Shown one piece after another: positions 7,584 to 14,651 of a stretch of DNA of 24,180 nt; position 1 is the first letter of the stretch, and every line of letters starts with the position of its first letter. The stretch comes from Candidatus Daviesbacteria bacterium (lineage in GTDB: Bacteria; Patescibacteriota; Microgenomatia; Daviesbacterales; UBA10151): the NCBI GenBank assembly GCA_003519445.1, contig DOWS01000008.1, positions 1 through 24,180 of the forward strand, read 5' to 3'. Made by a program: the position numbers and the translations under genes. The notes below the pieces were generated by a model. It was not told where the DNA came from, searched no databases, and worked only from the letters and a program-made list of their open reading frames with translations.

Positions 7584-9332
7584 ATGATGCCAGATGGACC
7601 AGAAAGAAGAAGACCCTCTGGGTTTAGCGAAGCAGAAAGACAATCTTTAGTAGGAAGAGAAAAATCTATCGTGCTACGAGAGTTAAGTTTTTTGAGGCAT
7701 TTGACATCAGGTGGACTCTTTCCTCTGGGTATTTTGACAACCGGTGATTGTCGGGTAGTGACTGGTTTGTACCCCCAAATTCTTGCTGGTATGCGGCAAG
7801 TCTATGAACAAGTTGAGCCACCGCAAATTCCGGAAGCCCCAGAATATTTCGTTGAGCGATATTTGCTTCAACAATTTGAAGCCGGACATCCAGTCTCCGA
7901 TCAGGATGTCGATAGGCTGAGAGAAGATCTTCAAGCAGGAAAGTATTCTCGACAACTTGATTTGGTAAGACGGTCACTTGGAGAAGAACAGGGCAGTAAG
8001 ATGGTTGTGGATATGGATTTATCTCCCAGTAAAGCCGCACAAGAAGGCGGCTTATCTTCAGGTCAATACCTGCCAGATCCTACTGGTGACGCGATTATAG
8101 ACAATAAACGCCAAATCATGATGCATGTACAAGCAATGAGAGAAGATTTGAAAACTTTATACGGAGAAGTTAATATCCAAACTGCTCTGCTGACAGAATT
8201 GCTGCTTGACGCACCGTTTTTATCTGATCTGATTTCTAACAAACTGCTTGACGAACAGGCATTTAGACGGCACAGCGCGTATCTGCAGGAAGCCATTGAT
8301 TTTGTGCAAAGTATTAGAGCGGAGCAACGGATAAAGGCTTTCGAAGACGCCACCCAAGAATTCGCAGTTAGTTGGGTTGCGACCTTTCCGCCGATGGCAA
8401 TTACTCCGTTTGATAAGAATTATCTTGCTAAAATTTATGCAGTTGCCCAAAGAATGCTTGGTGGAGAAGTAAATCTTGACGAACTGCATAATTTACTGCG
8501 CGAAACAGTGCTGCGGCGAGGCAGGGTATTTAAGGCTGTTACAAAAAAGGATAATCATTTAGAACTGGTACCGGCAGAGCCGGAAAGTCTTTCCTGGGAA
8601 GATATCGGCGGTTACCAGGAAAATACACGGTTTCTGCAGATAATGCTTAAGAAAACAGCCAACAAAGATCCGCTTATTGGAGATCTAAATATTATTTTAC
8701 TGGCCGGTAAACCGGGAACCGGTAAATCGCTGGCCGTCTCTGCCTTTCTAAATAATCTTCCTGGAAATGCCAGAGGGATTTTTGTAGATCGTCAAGACAC
8801 ACAAAGGACATATGTCGGGATAGTAGGTCTTGCCAAACTACACCCGAAACTGGAAATATTTGTGGTAATTGAAGATATTGATCGAGGAGCTCTCACAGGT
8901 ACCTTATTAAACATTGATTCGGCGGATCCCGATGCACTGCCTGTAAATGTGCATCTAATCGCTACAACCAACAAGCCGGAGGTTATTGATCCAGCTGTCA
9001 AAAGGCCGGGAAGAACCTCTGAAATTTTAGTTTACGAAAGCCCCGATGAAGAATCAAGAAGAGAGATAGTGCGTATTCATATTCAGCGGTATGGGCTAGA
9101 TTTGGATGAAAGTGTAGTTACTATGATGATAAGTATGACTGATGGTTTCACCCCGGACGAGATTAGGCATACTGTTTACTCTATGAAACTTGTTGATATT
9201 ACCAAGCCAACGGAAGAAGATATTGGAAGATTTGTTGAGAAAATGAAGCTTAGACGCGGTGCCGTAGACACGAGTGAGGATAGGGCACAATTTGGTATTC
9301 AAGATTTATTATTCGGAGCACGTAAAGCATAA
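7584..9332 (+). CDS. AAA+ ATPase, Cdc48/proteasomal-ATPase-like motor domain
   Basis: A 582-aa protein. The N-terminal 340 residues are mostly helical, with no family I can name. The C-terminal half is a AAA module: ESLSWEDIGGY entry motif, Walker A GKPGTGKS at 375-382, Walker B VVIEDID at 427-433, sensor-1 HLIATTNKP and an RPGR arginine-finger-like motif before SEILVYESPDEESRREI. The lid helix includes GFTPDEIRHTV. No protease motif (such as HExxH) is seen, so it is not FtsH. A remodelling or unfolding role is inferred from the motor alone; the substrate is unknown. A second ATG lies at 7587. It is monocistronic or leads into the Nudix gene 15 nt downstream. Its GC content is slightly above that of the alaS operon. 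Confidence 0.88.
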   Translation: MMPDGPERRRPSGFSEAERQSLVGREKSIVLRELSFLRHLTSGGLFPLGILTTGDCRVVTGLYPQILAGMRQVYEQVEPPQIPEAPEYFVERYLLQQFEAGHPVSDQDVDRLREDLQAGKYSRQLDLVRRSLGEEQGSKMVVDMDLSPSKAAQEGGLSSGQYLPDPTGDAIIDNKRQIMMHVQAMREDLKTLYGEVNIQTALLTELLLDAPFLSDLISNKLLDEQAFRRHSAYLQEAIDFVQSIRAEQRIKAFEDATQEFAVSWVATFPPMAITPFDKNYLAKIYAVAQRMLGGEVNLDELHNLLRETVLRRGRVFKAVTKKDNHLELVPAEPESLSWEDIGGYQENTRFLQIMLKKTANKDPLIGDLNIILLAGKPGTGKSLAVSAFLNNLPGNARGIFVDRQDTQRTYVGIVGLAKLHPKLEIFVVIEDIDRGALTGTLLNIDSADPDALPVNVHLIATTNKPEVIDPAVKRPGRTSEILVYESPDEESRREIVRIHIQRYGLDLDESVVTMMISMTDGFTPDEIRHTVYSMKLVDITKPTEEDIGRFVEKMKLRRGAVDTSEDRAQFGIQDLLFGARKA

Positions 9333-9347
9333 TAGCCTGTAGTATCT

Positions 9348-9608
9348 ATGATTAAACATTTTGCAGCTACGGCTTATATAGTTTCCAAAATAGACGGGGA
9401 AGTTAAGGTTCTTTTACATAAACACAAAAAGCTTGGGATTTGGATAGGGGTGGGTGGGCATGTTGAAAAAGAAGAAAATCCAAAGCAAGCGGTTATCAGG
9501 GAAGCTAAAGAAGAATACGGCTGGTTTTCTTTAAAAAACTTAAATAAAATGGATCTTCGGCCAGAAGCCAAGCGAGCAGCCCAAAATGCCATTAAAACAT
9601 ATACTTGA
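9348..9608 (+). pseudogene. Nudix hydrolase with an apparent internal deletion
   Basis: An 86-aa frame that begins like a full Nudix protein and carries a complete Nudix box at residues 37-59: G37, E43, then R51-E52-A-K-E55-E56-Y-G58, matching GX5EX7REUXEEXGU. Directly after the box the sequence jumps to WFSLKNLNKMDL and a closing helix, which is how the C-terminal end of such enzymes usually looks. The roughly 60 residues that normally separate these parts (the rest of the beta sandwich) are absent, though the frame stays open. Nudix enzymes hydrolyse nucleoside diphosphates linked to other groups, but this one probably cannot fold normally. A CATAAT at 9328-9333 may be its -10. The stop overlaps the TA operator. 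Confidence 0.7.
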
Positions 9609-9620
9609 CAAGTTGTCAAG
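9604..9620. promoter_or_regulatory. Palindromic operator of the Phd/VapC-type operon
   Basis: CTTGACAA, one central G, then TTGTCAAG: a perfect 8-bp inverted repeat. It covers the TTGACA -35 box of the TA promoter and the stop codon of the Nudix frame. Phd/YefM antitoxins commonly repress their own operon by binding such palindromes, so autoregulation is inferred. Confidence 0.7.
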
Positions 9621-9633
9621 ATAATGGTACACT
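9605..9633 (+). promoter_or_regulatory. Promoter of the Phd/VapC-type operon
   Basis: Consensus -35 TTGACA (9605-9610), 17-nt spacer, TGG extension and TACACT -10 (9628-9633). The antitoxin ATG at 9643 is 9 nt downstream. Confidence 0.72.
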
Positions 9634-9642
9634 TATCTTATT

Positions 9643-9882
9643 ATGTATCAGTTGACTGTGGGAGAGTTCAAGGCAAAATTTTCTGAAGTACTTTCTAAAG
9701 TGCTACTGGGCGACAGTATTGGTATTACCTATGGCAAGAACAAAAAAAAGGTGGCAGCGCTGGTTCCATATGGCGAGCTGATCAAACAAAAAAAATTTAA
9801 GCTAGGGCTTTTAGCCAGCAAAGGTTCTTTTAAAGTAGTGGGCGATTTTAAAATTAGCGGTGAGGAATTTTTGCAATCGTGA
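9643..9882 (+). CDS. Phd/YefM-family antitoxin
   Basis: A 79-aa protein with the Phd/YefM N-terminal pattern: a first strand (YQLTV), the helix EFKAKFSEVLSKVLLGD, then the strand SIGITYGKNKKKVAALVPYGEL. This domain dimerises and binds operator DNA, and the flexible C-terminus normally covers the toxin. The last residues overlap the toxin start through GTGA (9879-9882), so the pair is translationally coupled. The palindrome at 9604-9620 is its likely binding site. A leaderless start at 9643 is inferred from the -10 spacing. Confidence 0.85.
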   Translation: MYQLTVGEFKAKFSEVLSKVLLGDSIGITYGKNKKKVAALVPYGELIKQKKFKLGLLASKGSFKVVGDFKISGEEFLQS

Positions 9883-10277
9883 AACTTTTAGTTGACACCC
9901 ATGTTTTTTTGTGGATTATATTTTCTCCCAAAAAAATTTCCAGCAGGGCAAAAGACTTACTGTTTGATCCGGAGATTGCAAAGTATATTAGTGCCATCAC
10001 ATTTTGGGAAGTCTCCCTTAAATACCAGCTTGGCAAACTTAAATTAACAGGAGTTTTACCGGACGAGCTACCTGTAGTGGCTCAAAAAGCCGGCTTTGAG
10101 ATTCTAAATTTAGATGCAGGTACAGCCTCTACTTTCTATCAACTGCCTAAATTTAAAGACAAAGACCCATTTGATAGAATGTTGGCCTGGCAAGCTATCC
10201 GTCAGGATTGTCATCTGCTGACCAAAGATTTAAGTTTTGCCGACTACAGAAATTACGGCTTAAAAACAATTTGGTAA
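9879..10277 (+). CDS. PIN-domain toxin, VapC-like
   Basis: A 132-aa PIN-domain ribonuclease. The acidic metal-binding residues are present: D6 in LLVDTHVFLW, E44 in FWEVSLKYQ, D96/D99 in KDPFDRM and D117 in LLTKDLSF. The DTHxFLW opening and WEVSLKY place it in the PIN group usually paired with Phd/YefM antitoxins, as seen here. Such toxins cleave RNA, often tRNA or rRNA, when freed from the antitoxin; the target is not predictable from sequence. The GTG start at 9879 is chosen because it begins the PIN core directly and overlaps the antitoxin stop. Its TAA stop is part of the next promoter's -10. Confidence 0.92.
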   Translation: MKLLVDTHVFLWIIFSPKKISSRAKDLLFDPEIAKYISAITFWEVSLKYQLGKLKLTGVLPDELPVVAQKAGFEILNLDAGTASTFYQLPKFKDKDPFDRMLAWQAIRQDCHLLTKDLSFADYRNYGLKTIW

Positions 10278-10280
10278 AAT
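10272..10280 (+). promoter_or_regulatory. Possible promoter of the MDR gene inside the toxin's 3' end
   Basis: TGG then TAAAAT (10275-10280); the toxin's TAA stop forms the first three bases of the -10. The ATG at 10295 is 14 nt downstream, with a purine-rich AAAGGGG (10284-10290) between them. Confidence 0.45.
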
Positions 10281-10294
10281 GGCAAAGGGGATTT

Positions 10295-11215
10295 ATGCAA
10301 GCTGTTGTACAAACCGGTATTGGTGGAGTTAATAAATTAAGGCTTATCTCTTTAGATATTCCCAGTCCTAAAAAAGATGAAGTTTTGATAAAAGTTTTGT
10401 ATTGTGGGATTAACCATTTGGATGTTTTAATCCGTTCGGGTAAAAGGCCAGGCCCAAAAAGCTTTCCCCATATTTTAGGCTCGGAAATTGTGGGGCAAAC
10501 TCAAGATGGTAAAAAAGTTGTTGTTTACCCTTGGTTTAAAGATGGTGGAACCATTGGCAGGACTTGTTGGGGTGGTTATGCAGAATATGCGGCAGTCCCA
10601 AAAAGAAATCTGGTTTATATTCCCAGCGGTTTAAAACTGGAAGAAGTTTGCGCATTGGCTCTGGCCGGTACAACCGCCTACCATTTAATAAAGAGAGCAA
10701 AGATTAAAGATAAATCAAAAGTGTTAGTGACCGGTGCCACAGGTGGAGTTGGCACAGCTGTTTTACAAATATTAAAAAGTAAAAAGTGTCAGATTATTGC
10801 TGCCACCTCTCATAAAAATAAAATATCTCTTTTAAAAAAATTAGGCGCAGATAAAGTTATCTTAACCAAAAACATGGTTTCACAAAAAGGTTTGCCATAT
10901 GCCATTGATTTGGTAGGAGGTGCTGTTTGGTCTAAAGTTTTAGAAACTTTGGGTAAAAACGGCACAATGGTTTTTTGCGCAACTTCAAAACAGGAAAAGG
11001 GACAGGTTGATATTGGCAGCGCATTTTCCAGAGAACTAAATATTTTAGGATCTTCCGGAGGAACAGTAGACGATTTAAAAGCGGTTTTGAAATTACTCGG
11101 AAGCCACGCATTAAAACCAGTGATTGATTCAATATATCTCTTAAAAGAGGCGGCAGTTGCCCATCAAAAAATGGAAAAGCAGCAAATCTTTGGTAAAATT
11201 CTGTTGCAAGTTTAA
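10295..11215 (+). CDS. MDR-family NAD(P)-dependent oxidoreductase (quinone-reductase-like)
   Basis: A 306-aa medium-chain dehydrogenase/reductase. The GroES-like N-terminal half contains CGINHLDVLIRSG and GSEIVGQTQDGKKVVVYP, with GGYAEYAAVP before the linker. The Rossmann half carries the nucleotide-binding loop GATGGVGTAVLQ (GATGGVG at 147-153) and DLVGG, SSGGTVDDL. No structural zinc-binding cysteine cluster is seen, which favours the zinc-free quinone oxidoreductase branch. The substrate cannot be told. The frame extends upstream into the toxin gene, but homology begins at MQAVVQTGIGG, so I place the start at 10295, next to a purine-rich stretch. It stands alone between the TA pair and the rpoB promoter. 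Confidence 0.88.
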   Translation: MQAVVQTGIGGVNKLRLISLDIPSPKKDEVLIKVLYCGINHLDVLIRSGKRPGPKSFPHILGSEIVGQTQDGKKVVVYPWFKDGGTIGRTCWGGYAEYAAVPKRNLVYIPSGLKLEEVCALALAGTTAYHLIKRAKIKDKSKVLVTGATGGVGTAVLQILKSKKCQIIAATSHKNKISLLKKLGADKVILTKNMVSQKGLPYAIDLVGGAVWSKVLETLGKNGTMVFCATSKQEKGQVDIGSAFSRELNILGSSGGTVDDLKAVLKLLGSHALKPVIDSIYLLKEAAVAHQKMEKQQIFGKILLQV

Positions 11216-11222
11216 GTTGCTA

Positions 11223-11252
11223 TTGACAAGGTACTATATCTTGTGGTAAATT
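11223..11252 (+). promoter_or_regulatory. Promoter of the rpoBC-rpsL-rpsG operon
   Basis: TTGACA (11223-11228), 18-nt spacer with TGG extension, then TAAATT (11247-11252). Unlike other operon heads in the window it leaves a leader of roughly 90 nt before rpoB. Confidence 0.6.
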
Positions 11253-11273
11253 AAGGACAATTAAATATTTTTT

Positions 11274-11304
11274 AAGAAGGCGTACGGATTGTATGCTTCT
11301 TTTT
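11274..11304 (+). terminator. Attenuator-like hairpin in the rpoB leader
   Basis: AAGAAG, a bulged G, CGTAC, loop GGATT, then GTATG and CTTCTT: an 11-bp stem with one G-U pair, followed directly by a run of T (11300-11304). It lies between the promoter and rpoB and has the form of a weak intrinsic terminator. A role in controlling RNA polymerase levels is inferred. Confidence 0.5.
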
Positions 11305-11348
11305 GTTGATCATAGTAATAAAAACCTGTCCGGTTTGGCCATCTACAA

Positions 11349-14300
11349 ATGCCTGAAAATATAGTTGATAAAAAAGAAAATAACCGTAAATATTTTACCA
11401 AGCAATCTGCCTTTACCCCGCAGCTTAATTTAATTCAACTTCAACTTGACTCATACAACTGGTTTTTGCAAGAAGGCATAAAAGAAGTTTTAAGTGAGAT
11501 TTCCCCTGTAGAAGATTTTACCGGAAAAAACTGGACTCTGGAGTTGGGGTCTTTTGCATTTGGAAAATCTAAATATACCCCGGAACAGGCCAAGGAAAAA
11601 GGTGTTACTTTTGATGCGCCCCTTAGGATTGAGGCGATATTAATTAATAAGCAAACAGGGCAGAGATTTAAACAGGAGGTTTTTTTAGGAGATATTCCCC
11701 AGATGACAACAAAAGGCACTTTTATTATCAATGGAGTTGAAAGAGTTATCATTAATCAATTGGTCCGCTCTCCAGGGATTTTCTTTTCTGCCATAGACGA
11801 TCCTATTACCGGCAAAAGGTTATATCAGGCGGAGATTAGGCCTTATCGAGGTTCATGGCTGGAATTTTCCATATCCAGAACAGGAGTTTTAACTGCCAAA
11901 ATTGACAGGAGAAGAAAATTTGCAGTTACCACCTTGCTCCGGGCTTTGGGTTTTTCTGATTCACAGCAAATTATAGATCAATTTAGCGATGTTGACACAG
12001 AGGAAGACAAGATTCTTGATACTACATTGCGCAAAGATCCGACTACTACAACAGAGGAGGCCTTGCTGGAAATTTTTAGAAAGATGAGGCCTGGAGACCC
12101 GGTGGTTTTGGAAAATGCCCGTGATCTTTTGGACGGGATGTTTTTTCAAGTCAGAAGATATAATTTAACTAAGGTCGGCAGGTTTAAGATTAATAAAAGA
12201 CTGGGTTTGGATCTTGTCAATAGCGCCGAGAACTGGATTTTAACCAAGGCAGATATTATTGCAACTTTAAAATATCTGATTATGCTAAGCAAAGGACAGG
12301 GTAAGCTTGATGATATTGACCATTTGGCTAACAGAAGGGTTAGATGTGCGGGTGAGCTGGTTCAGCAAAATGCCCTCCGGATCGGTATATTAAGATTAGA
12401 GAGAATAATAAAAGAAAGGATGAGCTTAACAGCTGCGGATCAGGAAGTTACCCCCGGGGGTTTGATTAATGCTAAACCAGTTATTGCCGCTGTCAACGAG
12501 TTTTTCCGCTCCTCACAGCTCTCCAGTATTTTAGATCAGGTTAATCCCCTTTCCGAACTTGATCATTTAAGACGGCTTTCGGTTATGGGTGCAGGAGGGA
12601 TTACCAGAGACAGAGCTTCGTTTTCAGTTAGAGACATTAATCATTCCCAATATGGTCGGATTGATCCGATCCGTTCTCCCGAAGGTCAAAATATTGGTTT
12701 AGTAACATATATGGCTCTTTTTTCCAGAATTAATGAATATGGATTTTTGGAAACTCCATATAGAAGAGTTATTCAACTGAAAGGTAAGACAAGAATTAGC
12801 GATGAAATCATTTATCTTTCCGGCGATGACGAGGAGGAGCATTTTATTACCGAGGCAACAGTGCAGGTTGACAGTGAAGGCTATATTTTAAACGAGCGAG
12901 TGCCTATCCGCCATCAGGGTAATTTTTTTGAAGGTAAAGTAAAAGATGTTACTTTGATTGACATATCTCCCCAGCAAGTTTTCGGCACATCTGCCTCGCT
13001 TATTCCTTTTCTGGCTAATGATGATGCCAATAGGGCTTTAATGGGTACACAGATGCAGTGTCAGGCAGTGCCTTTGCTTTTGCCTCAAGCGCCAATTGTG
13101 GGTACGGGGATGGAGCGGGTGGTGGCGGACAATATGGGTAGGGTAGTCAGGGCCCCTGATGACGGGACAGTGACTTATGTTGACGGGAGAAAAATAATTA
13201 TAAAAACGAAAAAAGAAGAGATTAATTTTGAAGTTAATAAATTTATTCACTCACCACAAGGCACTTGTTATTCTCAGAAACCAGCGGTTTCCTTAAATCA
13301 GAAAATTAAAAAAGGAGATCTTTTAATAGACGGGATTGCCTGCTCAAACGGCGAACTGGCCTTGGGTCAAAATTTGCTGATTGCTTATATGAGTTTTGAC
13401 GGTTTAGGTTACGAGGACGCTATTGTTGTTTCCGACCGTTTGGTTAAAGATGATGTTTTAACATCAATACATATTGAAGAATATGAGGTTGATGTAGTGG
13501 AAACCAAGCTTGGGCCGGAAGAGTTGACGCGCGATATACCCAATGTGTCGGAAGATGCTTTGGCTAATCTTGATGAACAGGGAATAATTAGAATTGGAGC
13601 AGAAGTAGGCCCTAATGATATTTTAGTGGGTAAGGTTCAGCCCAAAGGAGAAACAGAGTTGACAGCAGAAGAAAGATTGCTGAGGGCTATTTTTGGTGAA
13701 AAAGCAAAGGAAGTTAGAGATACATCCCTTCGTATTCCTCACGGCGAAAGAGGAACAGTTATCGGAATAGCAATTTTATCCCGTAGCGAGGGTGATGAGC
13801 TTGATACAGGAACCTTAATGAGAATTAAGGTAAAAGTAGCGCAAATAAGAAAAGTAACCGAAGGAGATAAATTGGCAGGCAGGCATGGCAATAAAGGTGT
13901 AATTTCCAGGATTTTGCCTATTGCCGACATGCCTCATCTGGAAGATGGGACTCCGGTTGATATTATCATTTCCCCCTTGTCCGTTTTATCCAGAATGAAT
14001 TTGGGGCAGCTACTAGAAACTCACTGGGGATTTGCAGCTTTCAAATTAGGTTATAAAGTTGCAGCACCGGTTTTTGAGAAAATCCCGGAAGAAACTTTAA
14101 TAGCAGAGTTGAAACTGGCAGGTTTGCCGGCAGATGGAAAAGTGAGACTTATTGACGGAAGGTCAGGACAAGCGTTTGATAACACTATTGTGGTTGGAAA
14201 AAACTACATTTTGAAATTAATTCATATGGTGGAAGAAAAAATTCATGCCCGTTCCACAGGACCTTATTCTTTGGTAACACAGCAGCCTTTGGGTGGAAAA

Positions 14301-14651
14301 GCCCAAATGGGTGGACAGAGACTTGGAGAAATGGAAGTTTGGGCTTTGGAAGCTTACGGCGCGGCCAATATTCTGCAGGAGATGCTGACTATTAAATCAG
14401 ATGATGTGGTAGGCAGGGCAAAAGCTTTTGAGGCAATAGTGAAGGGAATTGATATTCCACAAGCTTTAATCCCGGAGTCTTTTAAGGTACTGGTTAAAGA
14501 ATTGCAGGCGCTAGGACTCTCTGTTGAAACACTGGGAGCAAAAATTATTCAGTCGCAGGCAGTTGAAGAGAAACCGGAAATAGTTAAAGAGATAGCTGAA
14601 ATGGAGCAGGTATTGGGAGCAAATGAAGTAGTTGAAACAGAGGGAATATGA
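11349..14651 (+). CDS. rpoB: DNA-directed RNA polymerase subunit beta
   Basis: The beta subunit of RNA polymerase, 1100 aa against 1342 in E. coli, consistent with loss of lineage-specific insertions. Conserved blocks run in order: NGVERVIINQLVRSPG, the rifampicin region around 388-413 (SSQLSSILDQVNPLSELDH), GRIDPIRSPEGQNIGLV, GYEDAIVVSD, GDKLAGRHGNKGVI, and the closing KAQMGGQRLGEMEVWALEAYG. In the rifampicin pocket the residue equivalent to E. coli Q513 is S393, while D516, H526, R529 and S531 are conserved. No rplJL genes precede it. The ATG at 11349 lacks a Shine-Dalgarno site. It ends in an ATGA overlap with rpoC. Confidence 0.98.
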   Translation: MPENIVDKKENNRKYFTKQSAFTPQLNLIQLQLDSYNWFLQEGIKEVLSEISPVEDFTGKNWTLELGSFAFGKSKYTPEQAKEKGVTFDAPLRIEAILINKQTGQRFKQEVFLGDIPQMTTKGTFIINGVERVIINQLVRSPGIFFSAIDDPITGKRLYQAEIRPYRGSWLEFSISRTGVLTAKIDRRRKFAVTTLLRALGFSDSQQIIDQFSDVDTEEDKILDTTLRKDPTTTTEEALLEIFRKMRPGDPVVLENARDLLDGMFFQVRRYNLTKVGRFKINKRLGLDLVNSAENWILTKADIIATLKYLIMLSKGQGKLDDIDHLANRRVRCAGELVQQNALRIGILRLERIIKERMSLTAADQEVTPGGLINAKPVIAAVNEFFRSSQLSSILDQVNPLSELDHLRRLSVMGAGGITRDRASFSVRDINHSQYGRIDPIRSPEGQNIGLVTYMALFSRINEYGFLETPYRRVIQLKGKTRISDEIIYLSGDDEEEHFITEATVQVDSEGYILNERVPIRHQGNFFEGKVKDVTLIDISPQQVFGTSASLIPFLANDDANRALMGTQMQCQAVPLLLPQAPIVGTGMERVVADNMGRVVRAPDDGTVTYVDGRKIIIKTKKEEINFEVNKFIHSPQGTCYSQKPAVSLNQKIKKGDLLIDGIACSNGELALGQNLLIAYMSFDGLGYEDAIVVSDRLVKDDVLTSIHIEEYEVDVVETKLGPEELTRDIPNVSEDALANLDEQGIIRIGAEVGPNDILVGKVQPKGETELTAEERLLRAIFGEKAKEVRDTSLRIPHGERGTVIGIAILSRSEGDELDTGTLMRIKVKVAQIRKVTEGDKLAGRHGNKGVISRILPIADMPHLEDGTPVDIIISPLSVLSRMNLGQLLETHWGFAAFKLGYKVAAPVFEKIPEETLIAELKLAGLPADGKVRLIDGRSGQAFDNTIVVGKNYILKLIHMVEEKIHARSTGPYSLVTQQPLGGKAQMGGQRLGEMEVWALEAYGAANILQEMLTIKSDDVVGRAKAFEAIVKGIDIPQALIPESFKVLVKELQALGLSVETLGAKIIQSQAVEEKPEIVKEIAEMEQVLGANEVVETEGI

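Noticed and set aside
10208..10294. An earlier start for the MDR oxidoreductase
   Set aside because: The extra 29 residues lie inside the PIN toxin gene in another frame and do not resemble the family, whose N-terminus begins at MQAVVQ.
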